A stretch of 64,000 nucleotides of DNA from Primula veris (lineage: Eukaryota > Streptophyta > Magnoliopsida > Ericales > Primulaceae): contig OY821747.1 in assembly GCA_963682055.1 (NCBI GenBank), forward strand, positions 32,610,126 to 32,674,125. The letters are read 5' to 3'. The translations under genes were made by a program, and so were the position numbers. Below are positions 28,401 through 39,740 of the stretch, one piece after another; within the stretch, counting starts at the first letter, position 1, and each line of letters begins with the position of its first letter. The notes beneath the pieces are model-generated. The model was not told the origin of the DNA and did no database searches. It saw only the letters and a list, made by a program, of their open reading frames with translations.

Positions 28401-31274
28401 ACATAAAGATGTCTTCAATGCAGTGGAAATTTTGATTGATTATTAATGTGGTTTTTGGACTAAGCATTTATAAGTTCTTTTCATAAAAAGTTTCACTTAT
28501 TCTGACCGGTTTTACCCGATTTAACCCGGGTTTAATCCATATCAAAGCGGCTGGTATTAATCATGGGGCCATTCTGTGTGCAGGCGTCATCCTAGTCCAA
28601 CTAAAGAGATGTTAGAACCTTTGCTTCGTACAGCAACTGCTGTTGGTCTCGACTTAGATGTTACAACGTCCAAAGCATTAGCTGATTCACTTGACCGTGC
28701 TGTAGTAAGTCTTATTTTGTCTTTTTTTACCTGTTCTGATGTAGGCTTATGATTAGGTTGTTGTTTTTGGGTTTTTACTGTTTTGTATATCAGTCTATTT
28801 TTTGGATTTTGTACACGAATCTCCTATGAATTTTATTTAGTATGTTAACCTAACTTTTATTGTTCAGTCCGTACGCTCACATTTATTTTTGTGTATTGGT
28901 TAGTGTGCAGAAGTGATAACTGACCATTACATCTAGTATACAAAAGTGACAACTACCAAACTTTAGTGTAATTTTTTTTTAACATTTCGTAAGTTTAAAC
29001 AGAGTTCTCCTGGTTGAACTATTTATATTAGGTTAGTGTTTCAACAATAAAAACGGTAGGTTAGTGTTTAAAATAAGTTTTTTTACAGGTTATACCAAAA
29101 CAGGAAAGAATGCCCTTTCTTTTCTTTCTTCAGACTTTATGTAAATTTCACTCTTTCCCAATATAATCTCTCTTTTACATATGTGACGACCCAGGGTGAC
29201 GATCCATACTTCAACAAGCTGATACGTATTCTGGCTACTAGATGCATGACACAGGTGACAACATTGTTTTTAATTATTTCTTGTTCTTTCATAAAACATA
29301 TTTATCTTTCATTGAATGGTTTGTGTACCAATGTTTTTATCAGGCTGTCTATTTCTGTAGTGGAGATCTTACCCCACCAGAATTTTGTCATTATGGCCTG
29401 TCAGCACCTCTTTATACGCACTTTACCTCTCCCATTAGAAGATATGCAGGTATATTATATAGAATTATGCTCTTTTTGTTACTCTCTTTCAAGAGCTCGA
29501 GGCATGCCCATGTGGGCGCGGTGGGAGCAATTCTCTCAGCTAGTTTGTTGCAAAACTTACTCGATCAGTCATGTCATACCTATATTTTTGGTGATAAATA
29601 TTAGTCTTGGTTGGTCCTCTGCTAAATGTTTATGTAAAATGCAAACTACCCCCATGTACTATGGGTGTTTACAAATAACCCACAATTAATTTAGTGTACT
29701 ATGTGGTTGAATTTTTCTAAACAATCCACATGACCAGTTTTAAAATGACATGATTTGGTGTTCATTGGTTTTAAATGTTGTTTTGAACCATGTATATCTT
29801 TGCAAGAAATACAGCAAATCAACAAGTAGATCCATGTAAATAAATTAATGCAAAAAAAAAAAAAACTAACAAAAAACTGCATTTTCTTAACAATAAATCG
29901 GTGTCAACCAGCATTTTAGTTGCCCCTAATGAATATTTCTCAAAAAATCCATAGATTAAAAAAAACAATTATCCAAAACAGAAATCATGTCCAAAATTAT
30001 GCCATTTCAAAGTTGGTTAATGGGGGGTCGGTTTGCAGATTTACTCCGAGTGTTTTAAAATCTTCAACGCTGCTGGAATAATGTTGTCTCTACCTATATG
30101 TTTAGTTATTGACTTATGTAAGGAGAGATTTCTGAACTTGTGATTGCTGCAGATGTAGTTGTGCACAGATTGCTGGCTGCTTCTTTGGGCATCTACCATC
30201 TACCTGGCATATTCCAGGATAGACCCCAACTTGCCAGTATAGCCGACAGTAAGGACAATTCTCTCTTTTCTTTTGGATATATATAAAACACAACACGTAT
30301 GTCTTATGTTATATGATACTTCCTATTTGTCTCAACTTTAGAGCTTGCTCTACCATTGCTTTGACAATATCTGTTACTTCTATTACTCCAGTATTTCACT
30401 TTGCTCATAAAGTAACTTTTTAGTTGGTTTAGGAGGCAGTGTCTATGAAGTGAATTTAAAGAATCCTTTTTTGGAATTTTCTTTTGTTGTTAAAAAACCT
30501 TTGAAGGCTATTCTAATCTTGCTATTTGAGATTTATGAGATTGATTTGTGTGATTTTGGATTCAGATTTAAATTACCGGCACAGAAATGCACAGATGGCT
30601 AGCCGGTCTTCAGTAGAGCTTCATACTCTCATCTATTTCAGGAAAAGGTACGTTCAAGCAACCTTTCTCTCTCTCTCTCTCTCTCTCTCTGACAAAATAT
30701 CTCCCACTCTTCACTTTACTTGTGCAGACCGGTAGACACAGAAGCCAGAATTGTAAAAATACGATCAAATGGCTTCATTGTTTTTGTGCCCAAGTATGTG
30801 CTCTTGTCCTTGTACATCCTTCTCACTTTCAGTTTGGTGAAACTTGCTGAAGTTTCTCCCGTGTACATTTTTTTTTCCTAACTGAGAAACTGTTCCATAC
30901 TATTCTTGTACCATCATTATATTAACAACTCAAGTTGTGTATGGTACATGATATATCGGTTTGAATGCTTTCATCTTTTGGCTTTAGCTGGTGCTAGTAT
31001 CTTCCGTATAATTGTATCTCCTACTTGATTTTTTACAATAATTAATTTATCTTTCACTGCCTACAAATTCTGCAGGTATGGCATCGAAGGACCAGTATAC
31101 TTGGCAAAGAAAGGTGATAAAGGAGTCGGAGAATGGGTAGTTGACGAACAACAACAAAAAGTTAAGAAGAGTGATGGTAGCATTTCGTATGGTGTTCTTC
31201 AACCAGTTCACATTCATATGGAGGTTGTGGAGCCACAACCTAATAGACCAAAGCTCCAACTTACACTAATCTAA
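13428..31274 (+). CDS. RRP44A: Exosome exonuclease RRP44/DIS3, complete 24-exon gene
   Basis: Catalytic RNase of the RNA exosome, acting 3' to 5' in rRNA maturation and RNA surveillance, mainly in the nucleus. Exons: 13428-13481, 14050-14187, 17382-17539, 18694-18749, 19312-19434, 19536-19666, 20110-20350, 22772-22928, 23259-23499, 24550-24706, 24820-24888, 25475-25600, 25749-25801, 26526-26632, 26723-26777, 26857-26956, 27922-28033, 28584-28704, 29195-29254, 29344-29449, 30153-30248, 30566-30647, 30728-30793, 31076-31274. They sum to 2808 nt (935 aa), matching my recollection of Arabidopsis RRP44A. The N-terminus ([14 protein letters not shown]) is the family start. Three cysteines in [10 protein letters not shown] form the CR3 motif. 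The PIN domain has D57 in FDTNVVL and acidic LEEV near 83-86. Cold-shock domains follow ([14 protein letters not shown]). The RNB domain holds the metal-binding aspartates in CRDIDDALH (D489, D491, D492) and [13 protein letters not shown]-terminal S1 fold ends the protein. The catalytic residues I checked are intact. Confidence 0.97.
13552..13745 (+). repeat. Two decoy copies of the exon 2 acceptor and exon start
   Basis: In RRP44 intron 1, the sequence GGAATATTTAAATGTTTTCAG followed by the first 20 bases of exon 2 (GTAGTTAGAGAGCATTATCT) occurs at 13572-13591 and again at 13711-13730. The true acceptor and exon 2 start at 14050. After 20 bases the decoys diverge from the exon into TTGTTTTAAATTAAAATTTT. 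Both decoys keep a usable CAG acceptor, but the sequence after the copied 20 bases is not exon 2. They probably arose by local tandem duplication of an intron-exon boundary. Confidence 0.9.
14230..16420 (+). repeat. Minisatellite with higher-order structure in RRP44 intron 2
   Basis: About 2.2 kb of intron 2 (14188-17381) is a tandem array of an approximately 80-bp unit. A typical unit reads ATGGTAGATTGATTCATTTG, then CTAATAACTGAGTTTGGTTT, GATTTTTTGCATTTTTG and TTTGTAGTTTATCTTTTGGG. The units are grouped: the variant word GGGAATATGGTAG recurs at about 14590, 15075, 15478 and 15881, giving periods of 485, 403 and 403 bp. That fits one six-unit block and later five-unit blocks. Units degrade toward 16.4 kb. 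Each contains T-rich plus TTTGTAG words resembling acceptors. Confidence 0.92.
20433..22158 (+). mobile_element. Solo LTR of a Ty3/gypsy-type element in RRP44 intron 7
   Basis: A 1726-bp block starts TGTAACACCCC and ends TTTCACA. It is flanked on both sides by the same five bases, AAACT (20428-20432 and 22159-22163). TG...CA ends, a 5-bp target duplication and the TGTAACACCC start, which I associate with gypsy chromoviruses, support an LTR. No coding sequence for gag or pol is present, so this is most simply a solo LTR left by recombination between two LTRs. It sits between exon 7 (ends 20350) and exon 8 (starts 22772), in the same transcriptional sense if the TGTAAC end is 5'. A five-base match can occur by chance, so the boundaries carry some doubt. 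Confidence 0.75.
21120..21300 (+). repeat. Three short tandem copies inside the solo LTR
   Basis: The phrase GTCACC(G/C/T)CACTTAAGAGGCCTGTT, with small variants, occurs three times (near 21130, 21209 and 21264). Spacing is irregular, about 55-80 bp. Such short internal repeats are common in LTR regulatory regions; no function is shown. Confidence 0.8.
23539..23918. mobile_element. Mutator-type MITE in RRP44 intron 9
   Basis: A 380-bp element with long terminal inverted repeats. The left end runs GAGTCCGGATCCTCTGTCCC and continues for about 50 bases. The right end is its near-perfect reverse complement, finishing GGATCCAGACTC. Flanking nine bases are TTAATATAT on the left and TGAATATAT on the right (8 of 9 identical), fitting a Mutator-like 9-bp target duplication. 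The middle is AT-rich and non-coding. It lies 40 bp after the exon 9 donor. Confidence 0.85.
28120..28570. repeat. Repeat fragment in RRP44 intron 17
   Basis: The stretch starts with GTTTCAAAAGTCGCTTGGCGG and a GGCGGGAGGTGGGGCCTGAG run, unusually GC-rich for this intron, then becomes AT-rich. It ends near CCGGTTTTACCCGATTTAACCCGGG, about 60 bp before exon 18. The AAAGTCGCT-GGCGG phrase is one I associate with dispersed plant repeats. Borders and class are unclear. Confidence 0.45.
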
Positions 31275-32435
31275 GTGCCCTACACTTTATATGTATTTGT
31301 ATTTTTTATTTTTTTTGGTGTGGTTTAGTAACTTACGTTTGCCCAGTTTTGATAATATCAAGATCAGCTATTCATCAACTCTTTAGTAGTTCATACGAAG
31401 ATTGTACATTATTACAAAATTGATTCATTGTTGTTTAAGGTACTCATTTACAAGAATGATAAGTCGTGTTTTTGGTTTTGTTCACTTGAGTTGTTTTGTT
31501 GCACTTAGTGAACCACTCGGAAAGTCTACACGTGGCTGAAATTTCTTTACTTCAACATCTATGTATTCTCAGTCCCCACTTTCATCTTTCACCATGAATA
31601 CGCTGCAAGTTCATCACTTGACCTTGAAAACAATGTTAAACCGATCTTTAACATACATTTATGGCAAACAGGGGATGAATATTGCCTGAGAAGTTGCATT
31701 TAGGTTGGTTTTGTCAGAGTTGCCGATGAACTTTTTTCATTATGGAAAAGTGCGTATCTTGTTTCCTATTTCTTGCTTCTCGTTTTCTGTTTGGAGTTTC
31801 TCATTTCTTGTTTCCCGCGTATAAAATGTAAGTCAGATAAAGTCGCATTTCCAGTTGGTTTTGCACTCTGTTGGCAAAAAGTCGCATTTCATTTTTGTTA
31901 TCACGTAGTATCCCGTTTCCATTCCTGAAACTGGAAACTAAGGCTCCGACAGATAAAGGAATTTCACATCCTTCTATATTCTATTGTGGAATATGTAGAA
32001 CATACTCTTTGCTATGTTTTGATTCTATTATTAATGCTGAAAATTTTAACTCTACTGACTAGAATTGTATGTAATCAAGCATAGCGGACATAATTGGAAA
32101 TTCGGTACCTTCTTCACTACCCGTGTTACGCATATAAGTCGAATAGAGTGAATGGAATTTGGTCATGGAAGAAAGAGGCTCCGAGGCTTGAGCAATTAAA
32201 AATTCTTTGTATTTCAATCTATAGATACAAAACATGCCAAGGGAATTGTTATTTCCATGCCCTTTTCCCCAGCTCTTGAATAATTATCAAAAAAACTTAC
32301 ACCAATAATTATATATATAGAAAAAAATATGGCAAATAATTCCTATCACAAAGGTAGAGGTTGTAGCACTATATTGAAGCTTCGATCAAAATTCCTTAGC
32401 AATTTTGAGTCTTTTCTGTGGTGAGCGGAATAGGT
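31275..32435. other. Convergent intergenic region between RRP44 and PILS
   Basis: RRP44 (plus) and the PILS gene (minus) end toward each other here, so both 3' UTRs should lie in this 1.16 kb. T-rich and AATAATT-like words occur after each stop codon. No other gene or repeat is evident. Confidence 0.5.
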
Positions 32436-35400
32436 TTAGGACAAAATGGACATAAAGATTGTCGACCAGACGGTGAGGGAAAGGCTAGCAGCCAAGTAAC
32501 TCCACATCAGTAGAACTGAACACTCTTCTTGAGCCACATCAAACAGTTCAGCCATTGTACCTAAATACAAAATCATTTTAATACCCACATCAAATTTTGC
32601 AAAATATATATAAAATGACCATATGAAGAGTAGAAAATGTAAAGAAAACATTAGTTATTTTAAAAGATATATCTTACCTATATTCATAGCAGGGGGCACT
32701 ACAAACTGGATTAAAAGCACAAAGTGGAACAAGGGGTCCGATGGAAGGAAGCCGAAACTACCAGCTGTTTTTACAACACCGATACCAATTATGGGAAGAA
32801 AAATAAATCGTACACAGATGAGTGCAATTATAGCTGATGGCCTTATCTTTGCTGTTTTGAAACCTGTTGATTGCACCAAAAGGAAAAATAAACTTTTCTC
32901 AATGTTTAGTTCCCTTACAGAATAGCAAGTTTGTCTTTTGAATTAGGGAAACTGAAATATGATTTTACCTTGTGTTAGATTACCACCTAGAATAAGGGTG
33001 ATGCAAGGTATCGTTGCGTTCCTATATAAATAGTTTGTATCATCAGTACAAGATGAAACAGAACTAGTTAGTTAAGTATTGAAATATATGATTAATAAAA
33101 TATCCTTCTCAACAATGCTAACCCGACTAATTTAAGGGAGTCTTGGATCACTCTAAGAGGTGCCTCGTCGCCAACTACGAGGTGCTTAAGCCATGGGACA
33201 GCTCCGAATAGAAATCCTAGGAACTGATATAGAAACAAGATAACAACAAGTTTATATTTATTACAATAACAGACTCAGAGAGCAAATTGTTTTATAAAAA
33301 GTTTTGAACTCATTGAGATGTTATTTTGGAGTAGTTTTTAGGATCTTCTTAGTGGTTAAAAACAAAGAGGTTTTTTTTTTTTATATAAAAAAACTGTGTT
33401 TTTCAAGAAGGTTTTGTAAACTCTGGTTTTAGACCATGTACCGATAAATCAAATCTATATTCTAAGAAGAATCGATCGTGGAAGGGTTTCAGATTATTCA
33501 TTATTTTTATACTAATTAGATTAAGACAAAATTGTAGTTTGAATAAACTTACAGCTGAAACGGTTGGAGGTGTCAAGAGCTCGTCCATGATCTGGTGAAG
33601 AATTTCCATCGCCTTTTCCAAAGACGACTCACTTGCTTTCTCCACCAGATTGCTAGAAGATCTATGAAGAACAATCTAACAGAACACAAAATTGAACATA
33701 TAAGGAAACAAGTTCAATATATAATTTAGCTGTCCACTTGCCTTCTTGTTATTGAATTCATACCGTACCAAAGCACAATAAGACTTACAGTTTGACTCAA
33801 GGTTCGTTCTTCTATATATTTTGTTGGTGGCACAAATGTAGCGTTAGGTTCTTGATTATCCTCGTTCAGCAGACGAGTCTCTCCGGTGGCTTCTAGATCC
33901 TTGTTTGGTATCTTCGAATTTTCTTCAGATATTTGAAGTGTTCTAAATTTCACTGCAGAACTGCGTACGAGCTGGAAACTGTAGGTCCAAATGAAGAAGC
34001 CTCCAAGCTGCAGAAATAATCAGTATCAAGAAAGGATAAAAATACATGGGAAGCAGGGCGAAATGTAGCATTGGTCCACCTAACTTGAATCAAGATTTTC
34101 TTTGACCCCCTTGGTCTCAATTTCCACACAAACGATCACCACACTTGGCCAAACTTTCAGTTTGTTTCCCATAATATCAAATAAAGCACTAGTAGTTCGT
34201 ATAGTTGAATAGCTTAGAGTAATTATCCTCATATTTTGAATGGGTGACGACATACAGTAGTTTATCTATTACACTAGTAGTTCCTTCGTATAGTCTCATA
34301 GGAAGGACCATATGCGCAACTTCGTCAAACTGTGTGGAAAAATAATGTTGTAACTGAAATTTTGGGGACTAAATTGAAATTTATTCCCAAATACGGGGAC
34401 TTATACTTTGTAATTTACCCTAAAAAGTATGAAATTTTTATTCACTTTTTGTCTCTTATAATCGATATCTGTTTAAAATGAAAAATTGACTTACTGCCAT
34501 CGAAAAAGATGCGTAAGAGAGACCAGCGGTACGACAAACTTTGTGGTCTCCAAATGGACTTCCATCTTCAGAGCAAATTGCAGGGACAACAATTAATAGA
34601 AGGTTACCCAAGTTTCCTGTTAAATAAAATAAACTAAGAAAGTCATTACATGTTAGCAGTGCACAAATTCTTAGGAACAATATAGAAGCAAGTGTATTTG
34701 ACTAGTACCGGACGAACACACAGCGATAATTAGTCCTTCTAGGTGTGGTTTAGGTTTTAATATTTTCACTGCTATCCATCCTAGTATGCCTCCAAATAGA
34801 AAGGTTAGGCCGACATTGATTGGCATAAACCACCTGAAAGATGGTATATCCAAGTCAAGTTACTAAAACGTGTTTGATATTTTACAGATATGTTCTCTTC
34901 AATAAAGTAGATTAACTGCTTGTATGGGTCCTTTTAGATTAAATTGTGCTCCTCACCTATTAGGCTATTATTGTTAAGCAATTTTCCAAAATTCTGTGTT
35001 TTAAACTTGCCCAGGTTCCTATTTGAAACCAATTACGTTTATATATTTTCTTTTTTTAACAGACATTAAAACCATTTTCAGAGACTGGCTACTTTTCGCG
35101 CAAGTGGTTTTTAAGGGACAAGTACTGCGTTCAACTGTACAGTCTATATATGGTTGTATATATGTTCACTGAGACGTTCTCTTCATCAGTATCACTTCAT
35201 GTCACAATGGTAGGATCATGAATAATTTGTTGTTAATTAGGTTCTTTTCTTTCAAACTAGTATCCCGGAATGTGTGTTGTTCCTTGGTCATTCTTGTACC
35301 CAAACATGTTAGAACATGATGCAAAAGGAAAAAATCATGAAAATGGAGTTACTTTAACCCAATTTTTACTAGGTTCTAACTTTTGTAAGAGTAGGTTTTT

Positions 35401-35744
35401 TAAAAGAATATTAAGCTGTTCGAGAAGTCATACCAAGCAATGAGGTCTCCGAAGGTCACGGTCTCAGCCAGACTCGTAAACATGAGGCTTGGAGTAAACA
35501 CCATGAACACAATCTGCCATTTGCATTGTTATCATCCAACAAGTATATTGAATAGTACTATCGTACGTATACAAAAAATTGCATTTCAAAGAAAAAGTAG
35601 ATTGTATACCTTGTTGAGGGATCTTCTTGTGTTTTTGGAAAGAAGGTTTAGATATTCTGTTGCCATGAAAGCTCCGAAGAGGCTTATCAAAAGAACTTGT
35701 AGTATAGGCATGGAAGCCACTTCTAGCAAGGTCAAAAATCCCAT
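32436..35744 (-). CDS. PILS: PIN-LIKES (PILS) auxin carrier, complete
   Basis: Membrane protein of the auxin efflux carrier (Mem_trans) family. PILS proteins sit in the endoplasmic reticulum membrane and hold auxin there, lowering nuclear auxin signalling. Exons in coding order: 35744-35610, 35513-35434, 34833-34709, 34616-34495, 34007-33789, 33675-33553, 33223-33123, 33021-32969, 32863-32678, 32560-32436. They sum to 1269 nt (422 aa), all introns GT-AG, phases consistent. The N-terminus is MGFLTLLEVASMPILQVLLI, the usual PILS start. Residues 1-170 form the first membrane block, with FTPSLMF, KPKPHLEGLIIA and GNLGNLLLIVVPAIC. A hydrophilic central loop spans about 172-265. The second membrane block runs to the end (LTPPTVSA, GAVPWLKHL, CITLILGGNLT, FVVPPAMNIGTMAELF). 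No break or lost motif is seen. The subfamily number cannot be set without a tree. A 5' UTR intron is possible: a GTAAGTTC donor on this strand lies near 36465. Confidence 0.95.
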
Positions 35745-36904
35745 TTTCACTACTTTTATTTACAAGTTTATACTTAAAAAAGTTCTCAAATATAGCCCGG
35801 TTCCCAGATTCCAAAAGTACCAAAGACAGTTGCTGCAAGGCAAAGACATACAAAATCATAAGAGTCAAGAATTCTAACTCGTAATTTACAAAGCTGCAAA
35901 TTAGCTAAACATAAAAAAAGAATGCGACTGATCAAACAATCAATATGTACGAACAACAAAATTTGAAACTAAATGACGTGACAACGGTGTAGTCTTGCTG
36001 TTCTTTTGGAGAAAACAATTCGTATATCGACTTTCTTTATCTGAATAGAAGAAAGAACCATCTAGGTATATAAGCACCATTAGAACAATTTCTTAAAATT
36101 GTACCACTGATATCTAATATTCCAGCATGGTATTATCTAAAATGTCATTAGTATTAAAACATTTTTTTATTTGTTTAACCAAAGTTTATATTGAGAAAAT
36201 TAAGAAACAATGAGAAACGACTACAAGCTTCTACATCTTGATCTCAAAAAATTACAAAAAATGTTCCAAAAAGATTTGTATACTACACAAATAGCATTAT
36301 TATGAATCTGTAAAATAATACCAATAAAAAAGAATGAAAAACGCAGGTTCTGTGGCATTGCAAATTTTTTTATTGCTTTTACCAAAACCAAAAAAAGCAT
36401 TGATATTTCACAATATAGGGACAAAAAAACGCAACCTTCAAGCTATATATATAGTTAGAACTTACAGGAAAATAATACTCACAATGGATCTAGATTTATA
36501 ATAAAATTTAAGGAGAAAGTTTTATTGTGAAGGTGGTGTTAACAATCTTCAAAACAATCTTCTAGTTTGAGTAAATGAAAAGTTAAATGTGTAATGAAAT
36601 GTCAAATTGTGTTTTTTTATCATTGTTGAATTGCACATTTGTCATTTTGTCATGTATTATATTTTTGTAATTATCTTACTATATATAAATATATTTTGAA
36701 AAGTAACAACATTCATGCACGTTTTTTTCCAAACAATTCCCATTTATGATATAAAAGTTAACGAATTTTAAATGAAATGGGACCATTGAACCCAATAATT
36801 AAATATCAGAACATCTCACCATTAATATATATACTAACAAACATCAATAATAATAAAAAAAAAATCATGATTTTTGACGGTTTTTCATACCAGCTGATAA
36901 CTAC
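35745..36904. other. Upstream region of the PILS gene
   Basis: AT-rich, no coding frame. It should hold the PILS 5' UTR. A minus-strand GTAAGTTC donor-like site near 36465 could close an untranslated first exon. The promoter cannot be placed. Confidence 0.35.
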
Positions 36905-37140
36905 TACTGCCTCGGTTTCCATTTAATTATCCATTACGAAAATTCGTACAACTTTGATCGGCGTATAACCTGTATCAAAATTGTCGAAATGAATTTTTTT
37001 TTAAAATCTAATCATAAAATTTAACATTTGAACTATATGATCAGTTTTTTTAAAAAAAATATTATGACAATTTTGATACAAGTTTTTAACCGATCAAAAT
37101 TACACGCAGTTTCGTACCCTACAATTTATCATTTGAAACC
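36905..37140. mobile_element. Stowaway-like MITE copy, degraded
   Basis: It contains CGGTTTCCATTTAATTATCC, GTATCAAAATTGTCGAAATG, and near the right end GATCAAAATTACACGCAGTT. The same ordered words occur in the intact copy at 59436-59645. The termini are eroded, so exact ends are uncertain. Confidence 0.65.
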
Positions 37141-37299
37141 ATTGACTAACGAAGTTAAATGATTTAATGTGATGTAGCGGCCAGTTCACATTTTGCATAC
37201 TTTAGATCTATTCAATTATTTATTCCCACACGTAATTAACACCCATAATATTGTTGAGAATAAATTCTTTGCGGGGAACAAAAAATCCGTAAATCTGTC

Positions 37300-37860
37300 T
37301 CCTAATCCAACCTGTATGGATTTGGGCGGTTTGGGATGGGTTGAATATCCAAAAAAAATCAATCCGTCCCATCCCAATCCGCTATATATTTTGCGGGTTG
37401 GGTTAAGGTTGAGGTTCACAAACCGCGGGTTAATCCGTTCCAATCCGTTTCAACCCGCAATATATATATATATATATTGTGCGTATTTTAAGATACCAAC
37501 CTTTAATTATTGTTATATTTTAGTTTTATTACTTGTTCGTGAATGTTCTAAACGTACTTTGATTGGCTTTAATTTATATTTATGTTTGAAATATTCAATT
37601 TATTTTAAAATTTGGGTTGATTATGCAAACTATGAAAAATAAATGATCAAAATAAAAATTTAAGAATCAATCTAAACCCAACCCGCCCCAACCCGCAATT
37701 TATTTTGCGGGTTGGATTGGGGTTTTAATTGTAATGGGTTGAATTGGGTTGGGTTGAGATTTAAATTTCATCAATCCGTCTCAATCCATCCCGACATTTA
37801 TTTTACGGATTATGTTAGGATTGAAACAAATCCGCCCAATCCGTCTCGTATACATCCCTA
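37300..37860. repeat. Dispersed repeat rich in CAACCC/GGGTTG words, copy 2 (inverted)
   Basis: Carries GATTATGCAAACTATGAAAA, ATGATCAAAATAAAAATTT and AACCCGCAATTTATTTTGCG, the reverse complement of the copy at 12405-12850. It ends CATCCCTAAT, matching the TAGGGATG start of copy 1. It is longer than copy 1 and has a second GGGTT-rich part (37320-37460). Confidence 0.7.
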
Positions 37861-38639
37861 ATTAAATTATATGTATCTGTAAATTTTTTTGCCAGTTTCT
37901 ATCAAGTGTCCAATATTAAATGGAACTTGTATACATTTTGAACTAGACAACCTAATGAAATCAAAAGAGAATTTGTTTGGCACTTCTATTTTATTTCAAT
38001 TATTAATCAAAGTATAGCAAGCCAACTAAGCAGATCTAGATTGACCACCAATAAAATAGTACATGTTTTTTTTTAATGATTTGTAAAGAGACAAATTAAG
38101 AAATGTCATATCATTTTCCCAATTTGTCATTTACCAATAATTTTTTGTTTTGGTTTCTCTCATGAGAGCCATTTAGCAATTGTTCATTTATATTATTTTT
38201 ATTTTTTGAAAGTCAAATTTTTTCATTAAAAACATAACAAAATTACTTGACTTGCATTGCAAAGACAATTTTACTAATATTTGAGAGGGAGATTTAGAAT
38301 AGAAGTCTAATAAAAGATGCTTTAAATTTTATAGTTATTAATAAATGGATCTTCATTCACTGTATTATCTAAATTTATTATACTGCTATATTTAATGTTA
38401 AGCAAACACGTATATACAATATAGAGTTAATGACTTAAGGTTTGTTTGCTTTTAAGTAGAAAAACTAGAGAAAAAAAAAAGTTTATTTTTACAGTTTAAA
38501 AGTTGTGGATTGTCATAAAAAGAAACCAAAAGTCTCAGTTTATTAATTAGCTGTATGTAACAAAAAAAAATAATTTACACTTAATTTGGCTTAACATACA
38601 ACTGCTTGCACATGCTGTGTAAAATGGATCGAAAGCTGA

Positions 38640-39130
38640 GAAATGCAAAAAACTTAGCAAGCCTAGCCGAATCGAGTTTCGATGTCCTCAAAGCTCGCCT
38701 CGTTTACTAAACGAGCCCTAAAATCTTTCTCAAACTCGGCTCGTTTACAGACGAGTTGTTCATGAGCATGTTCGTGAGTGTTTTCTCAACACGTTTTTTG
38801 ACAAATTTAATATTGTTTTGCATAAAAAAAACTTTTTTACTTGGTTAAAATAAGTGTTAAGATAAGCAATAATAAATTTAGTTATGGTGATTTTAGTTTT
38901 AATTAGATTTAGTTTAAAAAATAAATTTATTACTATTAGATAAATTTTACATATATAAGCAGTAATATATATGAAAAAAATATATTAAAAATAATTAAAC
39001 GAGCTTTTAAACGAGCCGAACATGTTCACGGGCCTTATTATTGTGTTCAGGCTCGGCTCATTAGTAAATGAACGAATACGAGCCGAATACGAACATGTTC
39101 ATGAACGGCTCGGTTCATTAACAGCCATGT
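38640..39130. repeat. Dispersed repeat with GAACATGTTCATGAACG palindromes
   Basis: One side carries CTCGTTTACTAAACGAGCCC and GTTCATGAGCATGTTCGTGAG. The other carries AACGAGCTTTTAAACGAGCC and CGAACATGTTCATGAACGGC, giving an imperfect fold-back about 490 bp long. This is a common non-coding repeat type in dicots, probably a MITE. Ends are approximate. Confidence 0.6.
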
Positions 39131-39159
39131 ACACAGTACACACTCTGAAAAAAATATGG

Positions 39160-39740
39160 CAAGGAATAAATGATTTATGGAATTCTCCAATTACTAATAT
39201 GTGTTTGGTAGATACCTATGATTCCAAAGACGAGTTCGCGTATCTGATACGACACAGACACATAAAAACGGATTTTTTTAAAAATTTAGGACACGACTCG
39301 GCAAGAACACGGCACTTAATATAGTAATATAATTATATTTTTCTACTTAACCAAACAACAATAACTTTTCATATATATGGAAAATAGAGTTACTTATGAA
39401 AATCGTGGTACCGTGGCAATATAAGAATGATAAATCTGTAATAGTATTTCTTTAATGTAACTGTTATCAAATGTGTCAATTGACATATTTACGTTAAAAC
39501 CTATATTTTTATAGAGCAATTTAATTGATTATGTTAAAAAAAAAAATCAAATTTAACTCACGTTTTTGGACTAATTGTATCCAACTCGCGTGTACAAGTG
39601 GTTAACAGAAAAATCATAAGTACATGTCGATTTACCTTTCGGACACTCCATTTGTCGTGTCCGACTCTCGAGAATTTTTTTAACCTGGTGTCCGGTATAG
39701 GTAGTATAATACTAGAAAGGTAAAAATGATGTCTAGAATC
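39160..39740. repeat. Possible fold-back repeat with GACACGAC words
   Basis: The left part holds ATCTGATACGACACAGACAC and TTAGGACACGACTCGG. The right part holds TTTGTCGTGTCCGACTCTCGAG, roughly its reverse complement, about 370 bp further on. No coding frame. Weakly bounded. Confidence 0.4.

Noticed and set aside
35440..35877. Plus- and minus-strand frames of 145 and 134 residues over PILS exons 1-2
   Set aside because: Out-of-frame readings of the PILS 5' exons and intron; the spliced minus-strand model gives the full conserved protein.
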